Of a stretch of 64,000 nucleotides of DNA, positions 44,588 through 57,835 are shown piece after piece (positions within the stretch are counted from its first letter, which is position 1; each line of letters opens with the position of its first letter). Under the pieces are notes generated by a model. It saw only the letters and a list, made by a program, of their open reading frames with translations. It was not told the DNA's origin and searched no databases. Origin of the DNA: Euphorbia lathyris (taxonomy: Eukaryota; Streptophyta; Magnoliopsida; Malpighiales; Euphorbiaceae); assembly GCF_963576675.1 (NCBI RefSeq), contig NC_088910.1:89596104-89660103 (forward strand), in the 5' to 3' direction. The position numbers and the translations under genes were made by a program.

Positions 44588-44674
44588 ACAACAACAAACA
44601 ACAACAACAACAAAGCCTTAGTCCTGAAATGATTCGGGGTCGGCTAACATGAACCATCATATAAAACCGTGAAA

Positions 44675-47455
44675 TCAAGTTGTGTCAGCGACACAAATTC
44701 TCTCCCTCCACTTTTTCCTATCCACTACCATATTTTCCTCAATCCCCAATAAACTCATATCACTCTCGATTAGGGATGGCAACGGGTAGTGTACCCGCGG
44801 GTACCTGGCACTACCTGATCCTAATGGGACTACCCGTACCCTGTATAAAAGGGTATGGGACGGGTATGGGATCAAAACCATTACCCGTTAGGGTAATGGG
44901 ACGGGTATGGGAATACCCCCTAGGGTACCCGGTACCCGTTACCTGTCATAAAAAGAAATTTATATTAATAAATATCATTGTTTTTTAGATGTAAGACGTG
45001 AAATTTAAACCCCAACCATTTATTTTTCAACAATTGAGTGATACCATTAAGTTACTTTATTCTTATTAATTAAGGTTCAATTTATTCAATTTTTAGATCG
45101 ATGATTTATTAAATTTATAGTTTGTTAAATTTGTAATATTTTATTTATTTATTGATTCTTAACGGGTAAGGGTACCCGCGGGTACCCGCGAATTAAATGG
45201 GAATGGTATGGGATGCAAAAAGTATACCCGTTAGGGTAATGGGACGGGTACGGGTAATTAAAAAATAAAAGGGTAAGGGTTTGGGAATGGCATTACCCGC
45301 GGATACCCTACCCGTTGCCATCCCTACTCTCGATCACCCTCCTCCAAGTTTGCTTAGGTCTTCCCCTACCCCTCACCACTACATCCCTTTGCCACTCTTC
45401 AGTCCTCCTAACCGGCGCATCAAGCACTCTTCGTCTTACATGGCCAAACCACCTTAGTCGGTTTTCCCTCATTTTATTCTCAATAGATGTAACCCCTACT
45501 TTTGTCCTAATTATTTCATTACTCACCCGATCCTTTCTCGTATGACCACACATCCATCTCAACATACGCATCTTCGCCATCGACATCTTATGAGTGTGAC
45601 AGTGTTTCACTACCCAACACTCCGTACCATATAACAGTGCTGGTCTGATTGCTGTGCGGTAGAATTTTCCCTTCAATCTATTTGGCATACCGGGGTCACA
45701 AAGGAAACCCGTAGCACTTTTCCACTTGGCCCAACCAGATTTAATCCTATGAGCAACATCTCCATCTACTTCTCCATCCGTTTGGATAATAGATCCTAAA
45801 TACTGAAAGCAATCCGATGCCTGAACAACTCTCCCATCTAGTGTGATTGTCCTTGTCTCCCCACTCCTATCGCCGCTAAACTTACACTCCAAATATTCTG
45901 TCTTACTTCGGCTCAGCTTAAAGCCTCTAGATTTTAAAGTTTGTCTCCATAGTTCTAACTTCCCCTCCACGCCTTCTTTCGTCTCATCAACCAACACAAT
46001 ATCATCTGCAAACAACATGCACCATGGTATACCATCTTGAAGTGAACTCGTTAGTTCATCCATAACGATGGAAAAAAGAAATGGGCTTAGTGCAGAACCT
46101 TGATGCACTCCAATCATAATAGGGAACTCTTCAGTCTTCCCAACACTGGTGCGTACACTCGTGCATGCTCCCTCATACATGTCTTTTATGATGTCAATAT
46201 ATTTTCGCGAAATGCCTTTCCTTATTAGGGCCCACCAAAGTACTTCCCTTGGTACCTTATCATACGCCCTCTCCAAGTCAATGAAAACCATATGCAAGTC
46301 TTTCTTCTTATTTTGATAGTGCTCCATTAATTGTCTCATTAGGTGGATGGCTTCCATAATTGATCTTCCCGGCATAAAGCCAAAATGGTTTTCCGAGATC
46401 TTCACCGTCCTCCTTAGCCTTTGTTTGATCACTCGCTCCCACAGTTTCATAGTGTGACTCATTAATTTGATTCCTCGATAGTTGGCACAACCTTGGACAT
46501 CGCCTTTGTTCTTATACAACGGGATTAGGATACTTTTCCTCCATTCGGATGACATCTTATTGTTTCTCCAAATTTTGTTGAAGAACGTCGTCAACCATTC
46601 GATTCCTCTCTCTCCCAAACATCTCCAAATCTCAATAGGGATAACATCAGGTCCTACTGCTTTCTTCAATCTCATCTTATTTAATGCCATTTTGACTTCA
46701 CCCTTTTGAATTCTCCGTATGCATTCACGATTTATCATATCGTGAGGGATACTTATATCTCCAACCTCTTGTCCGCGATCTCCATTAAATAAGTTATCAA
46801 AATAGGACCCATCGTTCCTTGATATCCTTATCTCCAACTAGGACTTTTTGGTCCACATCCTTCACGCATTTAACTTTTCTGAGATCTCGCGTCTTCCTAT
46901 CTCTCATCCGAGCAATTCTATATATGTCTCTTTCCCCTTCCTTCGTATCCAATCTTGTGTACAGATCCATATTCACCTTTGCTCTAGCATCTCGTATGAC
47001 CTTCTTTACTTCCCTTTTAGCCTCTTTGTACTTTTCGTAGTTCTCATCACTCCTGCACTTCCCTAATAGTTTATAGGATTCTCGTTTACTCTTTACTGCT
47101 TGTCGTACTTCTTCTGTCCACCAAGATGTGTCCTTACCAGGTGGCATGCTACCTTTAGATTCCCCTAGAACTTCCTTCGCTACTTCCCTTATACTATGCT
47201 CCATCTTAGTCCATATCGAATCTATATCTAAATCCATATTACAAATCCAAATATCTTTTTTGGCCATCTCATCCACAAATTTTTGTTGATTCTCCCCTTG
47301 CAGTTTCCACCACTTAATCTCAGTCTCCACTTGTGGTGTTCGTTTTCTCATACATCTCCTACTTCGGAAATCAAGCACCACTACTCTATGTTGGGTTGTC
47401 GTACTCTCACTAGGGATCACCTTACAATCAATATAACTCTTTCTCCAAACACTCC
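44675..47455 (-). pseudogene. RTE LINE 3: linker and reverse transcriptase
   Basis: Linker from 47450 (WRKSYIDCKVIPSES) with SWWTEEVRQAVKSKRESYK. A frame change near 46800 leads into reverse transcriptase: DVIPIEIWRCLG, NYRGIKLMSHTMKLWERV, FGFMPGRSIMEAIHL, VFIDLERAYDKVPRE, HQGSALSPFLF and the catalytic FADDIVLVDE near 46010. The C-terminus RWFGHVRRR and GRGRPKQTWRRVIE is typical of RTE. The MITE at 44771-45326 splits the last codons; the frame resumes with DMSLLGIEENMVVDRKKW and stops at 44675. Confidence 0.9.
44771..45326. mobile_element. hAT-type MITE, 556 bp, in the RTE ORF
   Basis: Perfect terminal inverted repeat TAGGGATGGCAACGGGTA / TACCCGTTGCCATCCCTA and 8-bp target duplication CTCTCGAT (44763-44770 and 45327-45334). 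It has no coding capacity. Subterminal regions hold several GTACCCGCGGGTAC-like palindromes (44793-44807, 44923-44940, 45173-45190). Confidence 0.95.
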
Positions 47456-50400
47456 TGATAACTTGTGGAAAAATCCTTGATCGGAGCACTTCCCTGTGAG
47501 GCGCCGTTGGGATCGGCTGGGGACACTCCGATGCCAAAGTCAGTAATATTTCTGAAAATAAACTGTAAGCACAAAATTAGAGAATCAGTAAGTGTACCTT
47601 TGATCCTAGGAAGCTGGGGTATTTATATAGGTTTCTGTAACCTTCAACATTAATGGGGAAGCAGGTGAAGAGTTGTGTCATTACTCATCTTTAATTGGTA
47701 TCAATTCTCCATTAATCTCAGCATTTAGCATTGAAACCCTCAGGGTTGAGGTATTCGAACAGTCAAGTCTTTATTCCCCTTTAATGGCTATTAATTGCCA
47801 TTTAATTGTATTTATTCCCATTCATGGATGGTAATAAAGGCGCCTTTTTGTATTCTTTGATCCGTCAATGCGTATGTACGCTCTCCTTGAGAGCTATGGC
47901 GGGTCTCCACTACTCGCTCTCATCGGGCGTATCTCGTTATGGCGTATCTCGCCATGGTCCACGTGGTGTGGCATAATGCTAGAAACTCCTTCCTTTTCTC
48001 CATTATTTGCATATTCACCCCTGCATTGATCCTGCAATAATTGTCATTAATTCCACATTAATCATGCAAAAATATCTCTTTTAGAAGGAATAATGGTTTG
48101 CCATTATTTATATTAATTTTCCCTTATTACTTATTCAAGAATAATTTGGGTTGTTATCAGAAGCCCCCCCTAAAGGTATAAAAAGCTCTTTAGGGCTGTC
48201 TAAATGGTGTTTTATTTTTCTATCTTGGAGGAAAGTGGACTCGCCCTAGATGGGGGATCATATATGGAAATGATGCGCCTTTAGGGGCTTCCTTATACGA
48301 GAACTTATGAACAAGATCCGCCCTATGTGAAATCACATATGGATATGATGCACTTTTAGGGGCTTTTGTTTCCTTATGGATAGGTGGCCAACCGTATCCA
48401 TTGTTAGGCTCTAGGGGCTTCTTGAGAGTTATATTTCTTTTAGAAAGGGAATAACCCGCCCTTTATGGGACCATTTGTTCCTACCGCATAGGATTATGTT
48501 TCGCCTTAGGGACTTCTTTTCTTCAGTTCTTCCATATTGAGGAGAATGACCCGCCCTTAGGGATCAGTATGAATGATCAGCCATTTAGGGACTTTTGTGC
48601 ATTTTGTGGAGGCGAGACTTTGTTATTTCTATGATGAAGATGCGGATTCATTACTTTGATGAAAACGAGACTTCATTGTTTGGATAAAGACGAGGCTTTA
48701 TTGATTGGATGAAGACGAGGCTTCATGAATTGGATGAAGATGAGGCTTCATTAATTGGATGAAGACGATGCTTCATGAAGACGAGGCTTCATAAATTGGA
48801 GATGAAGACGAGGCTTCATTAATTGGATGAAGACGATGCTTCATGAAGACGAGGCTTCATAAATTGGAGATGAAGACGAGGCTTCATTACTTGGAGATGA
48901 AGATGAGGCTTCATTACTTGGAGATGAAGACGAGGCTTCATTATTTTGATGATGAACCCTTTGCTTTCCAGAACTATTTTTACTAATGCATTATATCTTT
49001 TAGCAAGTAATTTTCTAGAATCTGGTTTAGGATTTCTCTGATTGTTTAGGGTAGGTGGCCAGCCGTACCCCAATGTGTGAACCTTTGTGAAGGTTAGAAG
49101 CTTTTATTCCTGGTGAGGAAGTTAAGCTGCCTTAGGCGATCGATTTGCTTCCTATCTTTGAGGTGAATCGATCCACCGCCAGGTCTTGAGACTCTTCTTT
49201 GGGAAGAGTATTTGAGAGTGTAAAGTTCTCACGTCTGAGAAATTTTTTAACTCTGTCTCTAACGACGATCAATTGTTTCCTATCTTTAAGGTAGATCGAT
49301 CCGCCGCTAAGATTATTGTCCGATTGTTTATAAAACTTAAGTACAATTGTTTTAATCCTTATGGTCGCCATTTACTTTTACGTTTGCGTAAGTAAATATA
49401 TAAGTTTGTAGGATTTAATATGGAGTAGGTGGCCAGCCATACTCCGTTGTGCGAACCTTTGTGAAGGTTTGAAGCTGTTCTATTCCTTCTAGAGGAAGTA
49501 AAGCTGCCTAGGGGATCAACTTGCTACCTATATTTGAGGTGAAGCGATCCGCCCGTAGGACTTGTGAACCCTTCTTTGGGAAGGGAGTGAGAGAGTGGAA
49601 AGTCCTTGCGTCCAAGGAATGTTTTAACTCTTTCTCGAATGGTGATCATCTAAAGATGGATCCGCCCATGAGAGTGTTCTCCTATCTTTGAGGAGAAAGT
49701 TGAGGGTGTAATGATCTCATGTTTGAGACGATTTTAACCCGCTTTTGATGGTGGTCAATCCTTTTCCTGTCTTTGAGGAGAGAGTTGAGCTCATTTGAAA
49801 GCTCCTGAGGGTTTGTGCTTCTTATCTTTATGGAAAGGGGATCCGCCCGTGATGGGATCAATTGTCCTATCTTTGAGGTAATTGATCCACCTGTGGAACT
49901 TTTCATTCGCCAGCCACTGGGCGTATATCAGCACTAAAAGCTAGGCAAATGAATATAAGAAGTATGGCGAGAAAGAATAAATTATAAAATATAGGATACT
50001 ATAACAGTTTAATGCACATATAAGAATAAGTAAAAATACTGATTTTTAGGCCCATGGTTCCGTCTTTTCTGAGCAACTAGAACCGCATCCTCAATGATGT
50101 TTAACGTATGAGTAATCACATCTGGGCTTACTCCTGTGGGGATCTCATTCTCCTATGTAAATACGCTTTCAGACTCAATGAGAACTTTTTTAACATCCTC
50201 TTTGATCTCAAGTTTTAATCCTTTGGCGATCTGCACCCGCTTTCCATCAGCAATAAGGAGTGTTTCTGTGTCGCCCAAAGCTGTAGTGACAAGTTAATAT
50301 TTCTCACCTTCGTCCTCTTTGGATTGTGGGCGGATTGATAGTGACGCCGAGTATAAGTCTCTTTAGCCACCTTTTGGTTCCCGCTAATCATTACTCCTCC

Positions 50401-53400
50401 TTTGCTGGTGGGAATGTACATTGTCAGACGACGGATGGAAATTAGGGCTGCAACCTCTGGCCCTTGGTCTGGATAGTGTGACCCGTCACTCCAATGATGT
50501 CAACAATGGTTGTTTCTATTTGGATCGGATCAACCTTTAGTTTGGCGAATGCACCTTTGGTGATGACATTGCGAGAATTGCCCGTGTCTTTACTCGCTTT
50601 ATTTTATCTCCCATCCTTGAATCGCCATTGTTACTACCAATGCATCTGCATGTGGAGAGATTACTGGACCTGTTTCTGCAAAAGGAGCAATGGAGGGATG
50701 TTTTATCCAGAGCGGATATTTTTGCTTTTTCCACGGGTGGCTGATACACTGGTCCATCTGCTATGACATTAATGACACTTTTGAATTTATTTTTGGGATC
50801 TGTCTTCTGCTTGTCATCTTGTTATTTGTTATTCTGGACAAAGCTATCTAGTTTGCCAACTCCTAGCAAGCTTCAGTGTGGTGGCCAACCTGTAGTACGC
50901 TTTGGCGTTTCGTCCAACGGTTACATGCTCCCCTCCTTTGGGTTCGGGATATGTAATGTCCCGCTTATATTGAATCTTTTCTTTTATATTGTGGCAAGTT
51001 GGAAGCTTTAAACATTATGTCCGCTTCGTACCCCAGGATCCGTGCTGTGAATGGTGAACTCATGTTAACTTGATGGCGTACCTTTCTGCATTGTTCTCTT
51101 ATCTATATAGAGCGGTATGCCCTCGTCTTTCAATCTCATCATCCGTGTGTTCAATGTTGAATCGTGATGGTAAATCTGGCTCTTGATCTTGATATCGATC
51201 ATGTTGAGGTTATGCTTGGAGCTATGGTTTAACGCGGATGGATGTTGTCACAACCGTGGGAGCCATTTTATCTAGCTTCGAATATCTTGTCTCCGCATCC
51301 TTCAAGATTTTGCTAACATAATAGATGGAGAACTGCTGACCTTCTTCTTCTTGAATAACCACGGTGCATATAGCTTTATCCATGACAGATTGATACAAAT
51401 GCAGGTCTCCCCTTCAGATTGGTCTGCTCATCAAGGGTGGTTCTGCTAGGAATTGTTTTATACCTTGATATGCTTGTTGACAATCTTTCTAGTATGATGA
51501 TCCGCCCGTTCAACCTCTGGATCTTTCTCACCCATTGTGGGGTTTTCATTTAGGCGCTCTTTTCACCTTTTTCCTCGCAAGGCTTTTATTTTATCTGGAT
51601 TTGCTCTAACTCCTTTTTGGCCAATGACATAGTCAAGGAATTTTTCTAAAGTGACTCTGCATATACACTTCTTTGGATTGAGCTTTATTTTTCATATCAG
51701 TGTTTGCACTGGTTGTAGTATTAGCAACTCCCTTGTACATGTGGGTTAGCACTGAAAGAACTCCAGAAGTGGGGCATACTCTGTCCATTATTAAAAGATT
51801 GTGGTAAGTCATAAAAGCTATATTCACTTACCTTGGGGATCAATGGCTTGATCCATGGAACATACTTCATAGCAAAAGAATGTTTGCATTTGCCTTGTTG
51901 GAAAATATCATGTATGATGCAATTCTCTTTATGGAATTTTTAATTCATCTTGGAATCAACTTAATAATTCCTTCACGTTGGTCACTGCCTCTAGAATGAA
52001 CTTAGTCAAAGGATAAAACCGAGTAAATATTATATGTCAAACAAATTCATAATAGAATTTTAATCGTGCTTGTTTTAATAATAATATCACGTATAACGAT
52101 CATAACCATAAAGATTGCTACTGCACATGAATATCATAATGAATTCTAAAAATTTCGCATAAATTAATGTTCTGATCCGAAACCGACACTTGCACTATTT
52201 TGTAGTTAGCTCAGGACATGAAAGTTTTGTTTATCCAATTTGGTAATTCATCAGCCCATAATGGCCTTAATAGTTAGGGACAATTACAGGATAATTACAA
52301 ATAGACTCAATATTTTCAAGTCTCTTGTGTTGGTAACAGAAATTCTAACAATGTCAAATAAACAGTTTTTATATGAATAGACACATCCTTGTAAAAAAGG
52401 GAATGAAATAACTGTTTGACAAAACAATATTCAAAAATATGAATTTCTGATATTAAAAGTACTATATAGGAGAAAAGCCATATATAGATGGTGAATTGTA
52501 CAAGGAAAAACCAAATATGATTTTTTTTGTAATTTCTTCTAATAGTTATATGCATGTTCATCCAAAAGACCGACCAGATTTAAATTATTTGTAATTACAT
52601 GAGCCCTTTTATGATATTTTAATATCAAATAACAAAATCACATTGAATGGATGATTTTTTTTTTGTAAATTCCAAGATTACGGGTCTTATACATGCGTTT
52701 GTACTAATTCAATGATAATATCATATTACACTTGTCATGCATAAAAATATGAGGGCATAGTAAGCATGCAAGATTTAATGAAAGATTTGTGTTTATGACT
52801 TCATCTTTCAGCATTTATTAGATTTATCATAATAACATGTAACGATATTCATAGCAACTTGATAAAGGTAAGAAACTTCAATTTTCTTTAATTAAAAATG
52901 GAATAAGAAAGGGTAGGAAACTTATCTTATTTATCATAAAACTCCAGATTTAATGTAGAAAACTCTTTCCCACCAATCTATAGAGAAGCCTATCTTTGGA
53001 TAGATTTGTTTGTACTGATTGAGCCAAGGTTTGAGATTGAGATTTCTATTCCGTTGACTCCATTATTTTGTTCTTTGTGAAACTCTATACAATCAAGATT
53101 TTGTGATCTTCTGTTTGTTAGAGATCCACGCTCACCGCACCAATTGATAACTTGTGGAAAAATCCTTGATCGGAGCACTTCCCTGTGAGGCGCCGTTGGG
53201 ATCGGCCGGGGACACTCCGATGCCAAAGTCAGTAATATTTCTGAGAATAAACTGTAAGCACAAAAGTAGAGAATCAGTAAGTGTACCTTTGATCCTAGGA
53301 AGCTGGGGTATTTATATAGGTTTCTGTAACCTTCAACATTAATGGGGAAGCAGGTGAAGAGTTGTGTCATTACTCATCTTTAATTGGTATCAATTCTCCA

Positions 53401-53848
53401 TTAATCCCAACATTTAGCATTGAAACCCTCAGAGTTGAGGTATTCGAACAGTCAAGTCTTTATTCCCCTTTAATGGCTATTAATTGTCATTTAATTGTAT
53501 TTATTCCCATTCATGGATGGTAATAAAGGCGCCTTTTCGTATTCTTTGATCCGTCAAGGCGTATGTACGCTCTCCTTGAGAGCTATGGCGGGTCTCCACT
53601 ACTCGCTCTCATCGGGCGTATCTCGTTATGGCGTATCTCGCCATGGTCCACGTGGTGTGGCATAATGCTAGAAACTCCTTCCTTTTCTCCATTATTTGCA
53701 TATTCACCCCTGCATTGATCCTGTAATAATTGTCATTAATTCCACATTAATCATGCATAAATATCTCTTTTAGAAGGAATAATGGTTTGCCATTATTTAT
53801 ATTAATTTTCCCTTATTCCTTATTCAAGAATAATTTGGGTTGTTATCA
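47456..53848 (-). mobile_element. Element F2: second F-family LTR element
   Basis: Ends TGATAAC and GTTATCA, target duplication ACTCC (47451-47455 and 53849-53853). LTRs 47456-48159 and 53145-53848 are both 704 bp with about a dozen differences by eye, so F2 is older than F1. It has the same polypurine tract (48160) and primer-site side (53144) as F1. The internal part parallels F1 with the same remnant order: RT/RNase H at about 51235-51606, gag-like at about 50790-51200, protease and linker at about 50050-50690. The LTR half near the left end differs clearly from F1. The LTR TATA box (minus CTATATAAATA) is near 47614. Confidence 0.9.
48648..48950. repeat. Minisatellite of F2, about 12 units
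   Basis: Same GATGAAGACGAGGCTTCATT unit family as in F1 (20040-20813), but with 12 more diverged copies, two of them shortened. A two-unit block (GACGATGCTTCAT, then GACGAGGCTTCATAAATTGGA) is present twice. Confidence 0.92.
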
Positions 53849-53853
53849 ACTCC

Positions 53854-54680
53854 TTACTAAGAAGAAGTCAATTTGGCTCGCATTACCACCACTCCGATAA
53901 GTCACTAAGTGGGATGTTCTTTTCATAAACCATGTGTTCATGATACTCAAGTCATAGGCTGATGCGAATTCCAAGATATCATTTCCTGCTTCATTTTTAT
54001 CTCCAAAACCATACCCTCCATGAACACTCTCAAACCTATCTCGTCTAGAACCTACGTGTCCATTGAGATCACCACCTAGTACCATCTTTTCATCGCTAGG
54101 AACCTGTTGCACTACTTCCTCCAAGTCCTCCCAAAAAGCTTGTCTTATAGAGACATCTAATCCTATTTGTGGCGCATATGCACTTATGACATTCACAACC
54201 TCATCTCCTATCACAAGCTTAACACTCATAATTCTATCGCTCTTCCTAGACACCGCTACTACATCATTAATATACTCCCTATCAATAAGAATACCTACTC
54301 CATTTCTACCCTTATCCTTTCCTGAGTACCACAGTTTATAACCCTAAGGAGCTATCTCTCTAGCCTTGGCTCTAACCCACTTGGTTTCTTGTAGGCACAT
54401 TATATTTATTCTCCTCCTTTTAGCTAATTTTCATGTCAAAGAGCCTATGTTCCATGTCCCAAAGCGTAACCTATTACCCCTACACCGACCATTACCATGG
54501 ACTAGCTTATTTACCCGTAACCCTTGCATATTTGACACCACCCCCGGGTCCTGGGGTGGCGTGCCGCTTCGGGGCGACGACCTAGTAACCCTTGCATATT
54601 TTTCACAAGACCCGGGTCTAAGAAGTGCAGCGCATCGCTGAGTAGGGAACGCCCCCACGATATTCATAGTATGGTTCATG
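53854..54680 (-). pseudogene. RTE LINE 3: endonuclease domain
   Basis: The minus strand has LRFGTWNIGSLT (54480-54445), then a small deletion, CLQETKW, GVGILIDREY, VISAYAPQIG, GGDLNGHVG near 54060 and SQIDFFLVRS next to the F2 insertion. Order and motifs fit an apurinic-type LINE endonuclease. Stops near 54445 and 54343 break the frame. The upstream sequence (54480-54680) is a plausible N-terminal extension. Confidence 0.85.
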
Positions 54681-54903
54681 TCATAAGATGTGGCTAAGTT
54701 TTACGCTGGCCGCCACAAACCTACTGCAACCCTCCTCCTTTGTCTGGGCTTGGGACCAGCTGTAAATGCCACCAAGTGACCCTCACAGGTGGAGTTTTTA
54801 TAAAAAAAATAAATAAATAAATAAAAACTTTTTTGGATCAGAGACCCTCCTAAACGAGAAGCTTTAGGTGGCCACCTATGCGGCCTGCCCCTGGAATCGC
54901 CCC

Positions 54904-55055
54904 TGATAAGAATATCGAAAGTTTACGAGACAATATTAAATAAGGATAAAGAGAATATTGCGTAAGAAGTGAGGAAAGGGAGGAAAGAAAAGTCTAAGTG
55001 CCTATGGCACGAAAAGGAAATCTGATTTCTAAACATTCTGTAAGAATTAGTATTT
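54904..55055. other. Short unassigned segment
   Basis: Lies between the 5' end of the RTE LINE and the LTR of copia D. It is AT-rich, with nothing recognisable. Confidence 0.4.
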
Positions 55056-55405
55056 TGTTATAAAATTACCGAATTATAGTGTGATTATAACCACACTTAT
55101 ATGTACATTAATAAATATGTTTATATATATATATATATATAATATTATAATGAAGAACTTAGATTGAGAGAAAGATTATAATAGCATAAAAGTTTAATCT
55201 TGATGTGTATTACAAATGGGAATATAAGCTTATTTATAGCAGTAGGCTTACAAAATGAATGATCCTAATTACACTTATGTTTAACCATAACATGCGTATA
55301 TTTAATACATGTTTGTGGACATCCATTTAATTTCATGGACATTTATTTAATATGGTTGACATCCATTAAATAATTATTAACTACTAATTATAATTATTCA
55401 TAACA
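55056..55405 (-). mobile_element. 3' LTR of copia element D
   Basis: Minus strand TGTTATGAATAA to TTTTATAACA, 350 bp, preceded by the purine tract AATGGGGAG (55406-55414). The short LTR fits a non-Sirevirus copia. A (TA)n run lies near 55120-55142. Confidence 0.75.
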
Positions 55406-55536
55406 CTCCCCATTGGATGTCCATCCATACGAATAAGGCATTGCCTCATTAAAAACCTTACCAAGTAAAACCCAGTGGGACAAAACCATTGGTTAAGGGA
55501 AAAAGAGTACAGTGATTACTCCCCCTATCCGTGATA

Positions 55537-57835
55537 TTACTGAAAATCTTTGAGACGGCACATTCCAATACCATAAACCAACTTCTTAAAAGTTGTAGAA
55601 GGCAATGCCTTTGTGAACAAATCTGCTAGATTGTCACTTGATCGAATTTGCTGAATACTGATTTCACCATTCTTTTGAAGATTGTGAGTAAAGAACATTT
55701 TTGGTGGAATATGCTTTATTCTGTCTCCTTTAATGTAGCATTCTTTCAGTTGAGCAATGCAAGTTGCATTATCTTCATATATTGTAGTCAGTGTTCCTTC
55801 ATCTGATGATCTACCACATGACTCTCGTATATGCTTGGTTAACGATCTTAGCCAAACACATTCTCGACTTGCTTCATGAATAGCTATTAACTCAGCATGA
55901 TTTGAAGAAGTAGCTGTAATAGTTTGCTTCGTAGAGCGCCAAGATATAGTTGCAATTCTATATGTGAATAAATAGCCTGTTTGTGATCGAGCTTTGTGTG
56001 GATCAGATAAGTTACCCACATCCGCATAGCCTACTAATTTAGGTTTAGATTCATATGTATAAAATAAACCCAAATCAATAGTTCCTTGAAGATAGCGGAA
56101 TATATGCTTAATTTCATTACAATGCCTTCGTGTAGGTACAGAGCTATGTCTAGCTAACAAATTGACAGAAAAAGCAATATCAGGCCTCGTATTGTTAGCA
56201 AAATACATTAGTGCACCTATTGCACTAAGATATGGTACTTCTGGACCAGGAATCTCTTCCTTATCTTCCCGAGGCCGGAAAGGATCTTTGATTACATCAA
56301 GTGATCGAACAACCATTGGACTGCTCAATGGATGTGCTTTGTCCATGTAAAATCTTTTAAGGATCTTTCCTGTGTAAGTGGATTGGTGAATAAAAATTTC
56401 TTTTTCTAGGTGATCAATTTGTAAGCCAAGATAAAATTTTGTCTTTCCAAAATCTTTCATCTCAAATTCCTTTTTCAAATAATCCACTGCTTTTGAAATC
56501 TCTTCAGGAGTTCTAATAATATTCAAATCATCTACATAAATAGAAATGATGGAAAATCTAGTTCCTGGTCTCTTTATGAAAACACATGGACAAATTTGAT
56601 CATTCTTATAACCCTTTTTCAACAAATATTCACTAAGACGATTGTACCACATGCACCCAGATTGTTTCATTCCATACAAGGACCTCTGTAACTTTATCGA
56701 ATAAAGTTATCATTTTTCTCATTTTTCTTGCAGTGTAAATCCTTGAGGGATTTTCATGTAGATATCGTTATCAAGTGAGCCATATAGATAAGTTGTAACT
56801 ACATTCATTAAGTGCATGCTCAATCTTTCTTGTACTGCCAAACTAATGAGATATCGAAAAGTTATTGCATCCACGACAGGAGAATATGTCTACTCATAAT
56901 CAATCATATGTCTTTGGGAAAAACCTTGTGCAACAAGTCTTGCTTTATATCTCGTAACTTTATTTTTCTCATTTCTCTTTCTAATATATATCCATTTGTA
57001 TCCTACGGGTTTAACACCTTCTGGTGTTTGGACTACTGGTCCAAATACCTCGCGTTTGTTGAGAGAATTCAACTATGCTTGGATTGCATCTTTCCATTTT
57101 TACCAATCATCTCTACTTTGACATTCTTGAACAGATTGTGGTTCATGATCTATATTTTCATCTATAGTGTTCATTGCCACATTATATGCAAAAATATGAT
57201 CCACAACTATTTCCTTTCGATCACATCTCTTTTCAAAACTAACATAATTTCTTATAATCTCTTCGTTTGTAACAACTTCAGGTGTTTGTACAACTTCAAG
57301 TGTTTGTGCAACTTCAGGTGTTGGCACTTCTTCAGGAAGTGTGTTTATGTTAGTATTTACATCTTCAATAGATTCATTCTTATCATTGACCGATTTTCTT
57401 TTTCTAGGATTTTTATCCTTTGAACTAATAAGTCGTCCACGCTTCAGGCGTGCTTGAGAATGGTCATCATGTTTTTCTTCAGGAATTTCAATACGAATTG
57501 GTGCATTAACTGCTGGTGTATGCGATTTTGTTACTCGTTTTGGATCAGCAAGTGCATCTGGCAACTGATTTGCTAAATTTTGAAGATGAATTATTTTCTG
57601 AACTTCTTATTCACAATCCTTTGTTTTAGGATCCATGTGAGTAAGTGATGAATATTTCCATGTTATTATCGTTTCCACATTTTTATTTTCTCCTCCTAAT
57701 TTAGGGAATGTGGATTCATCAAAATGACAATCTACAAAACATGCAGTAAACATATCTCCCATTAATGGCTCAAGATATTTAATTATTGAGGGAGATTCAT
57801 ATCCAATATAAATTCCTAATCTCCTTTGAGAACCA
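55537..57835 (-). pseudogene. Copia element D pol: end of integrase, reverse transcriptase, RNase H
   Basis: From the right: integrase C-terminus (GIYIGYESPSIIKYLEPL, about 57810-57760), a Pro/Glu-rich linker (57564-57100), reverse transcriptase beginning [16 protein letters not shown] (57010) and [10 protein letters not shown], a frame break and loss near 56700, then YGMKQSGCMWYNRL, the catalytic YVDD near 56530 and RNase H with TISWRSTKQTITATSS and ending LADLFTKALP. A stop at 55537. It is cut at 57836 by Sirevirus E inside the GSQRRLG segment. It is not of the Sirevirus lineage; I do not assign the lineage further. Confidence 0.88.

Larger units (their letters stand above)
44588..54903 (-). 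mobile_element. RTE-type LINE (LINE 3), split by a hAT MITE and by element F2
   Basis: Minus strand, from a 5' region near 54900 to a 3' end made of CAA/TTG repeats (44588-44617), as in plant RTE elements. Single-ORF type with endonuclease and reverse transcriptase and no RNase H. Removing F2 and one ACTCC copy, and the MITE and one CTCTCGAT copy, rejoins the coding frame at both places. The 5' edge is approximate. Confidence 0.82.

Noticed and set aside
18734..53848. Segmental duplication to explain the similar F1 and F2 regions
   Set aside because: Each copy has its own target duplication and its host LINE is different, and LTRs agree within but not between copies. These are separate insertions.
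56812..57423. 203-residue plus-strand ORF
   Set aside because: It is the reverse complement of the copia D integrase-RT linker. The minus strand is the coding one.
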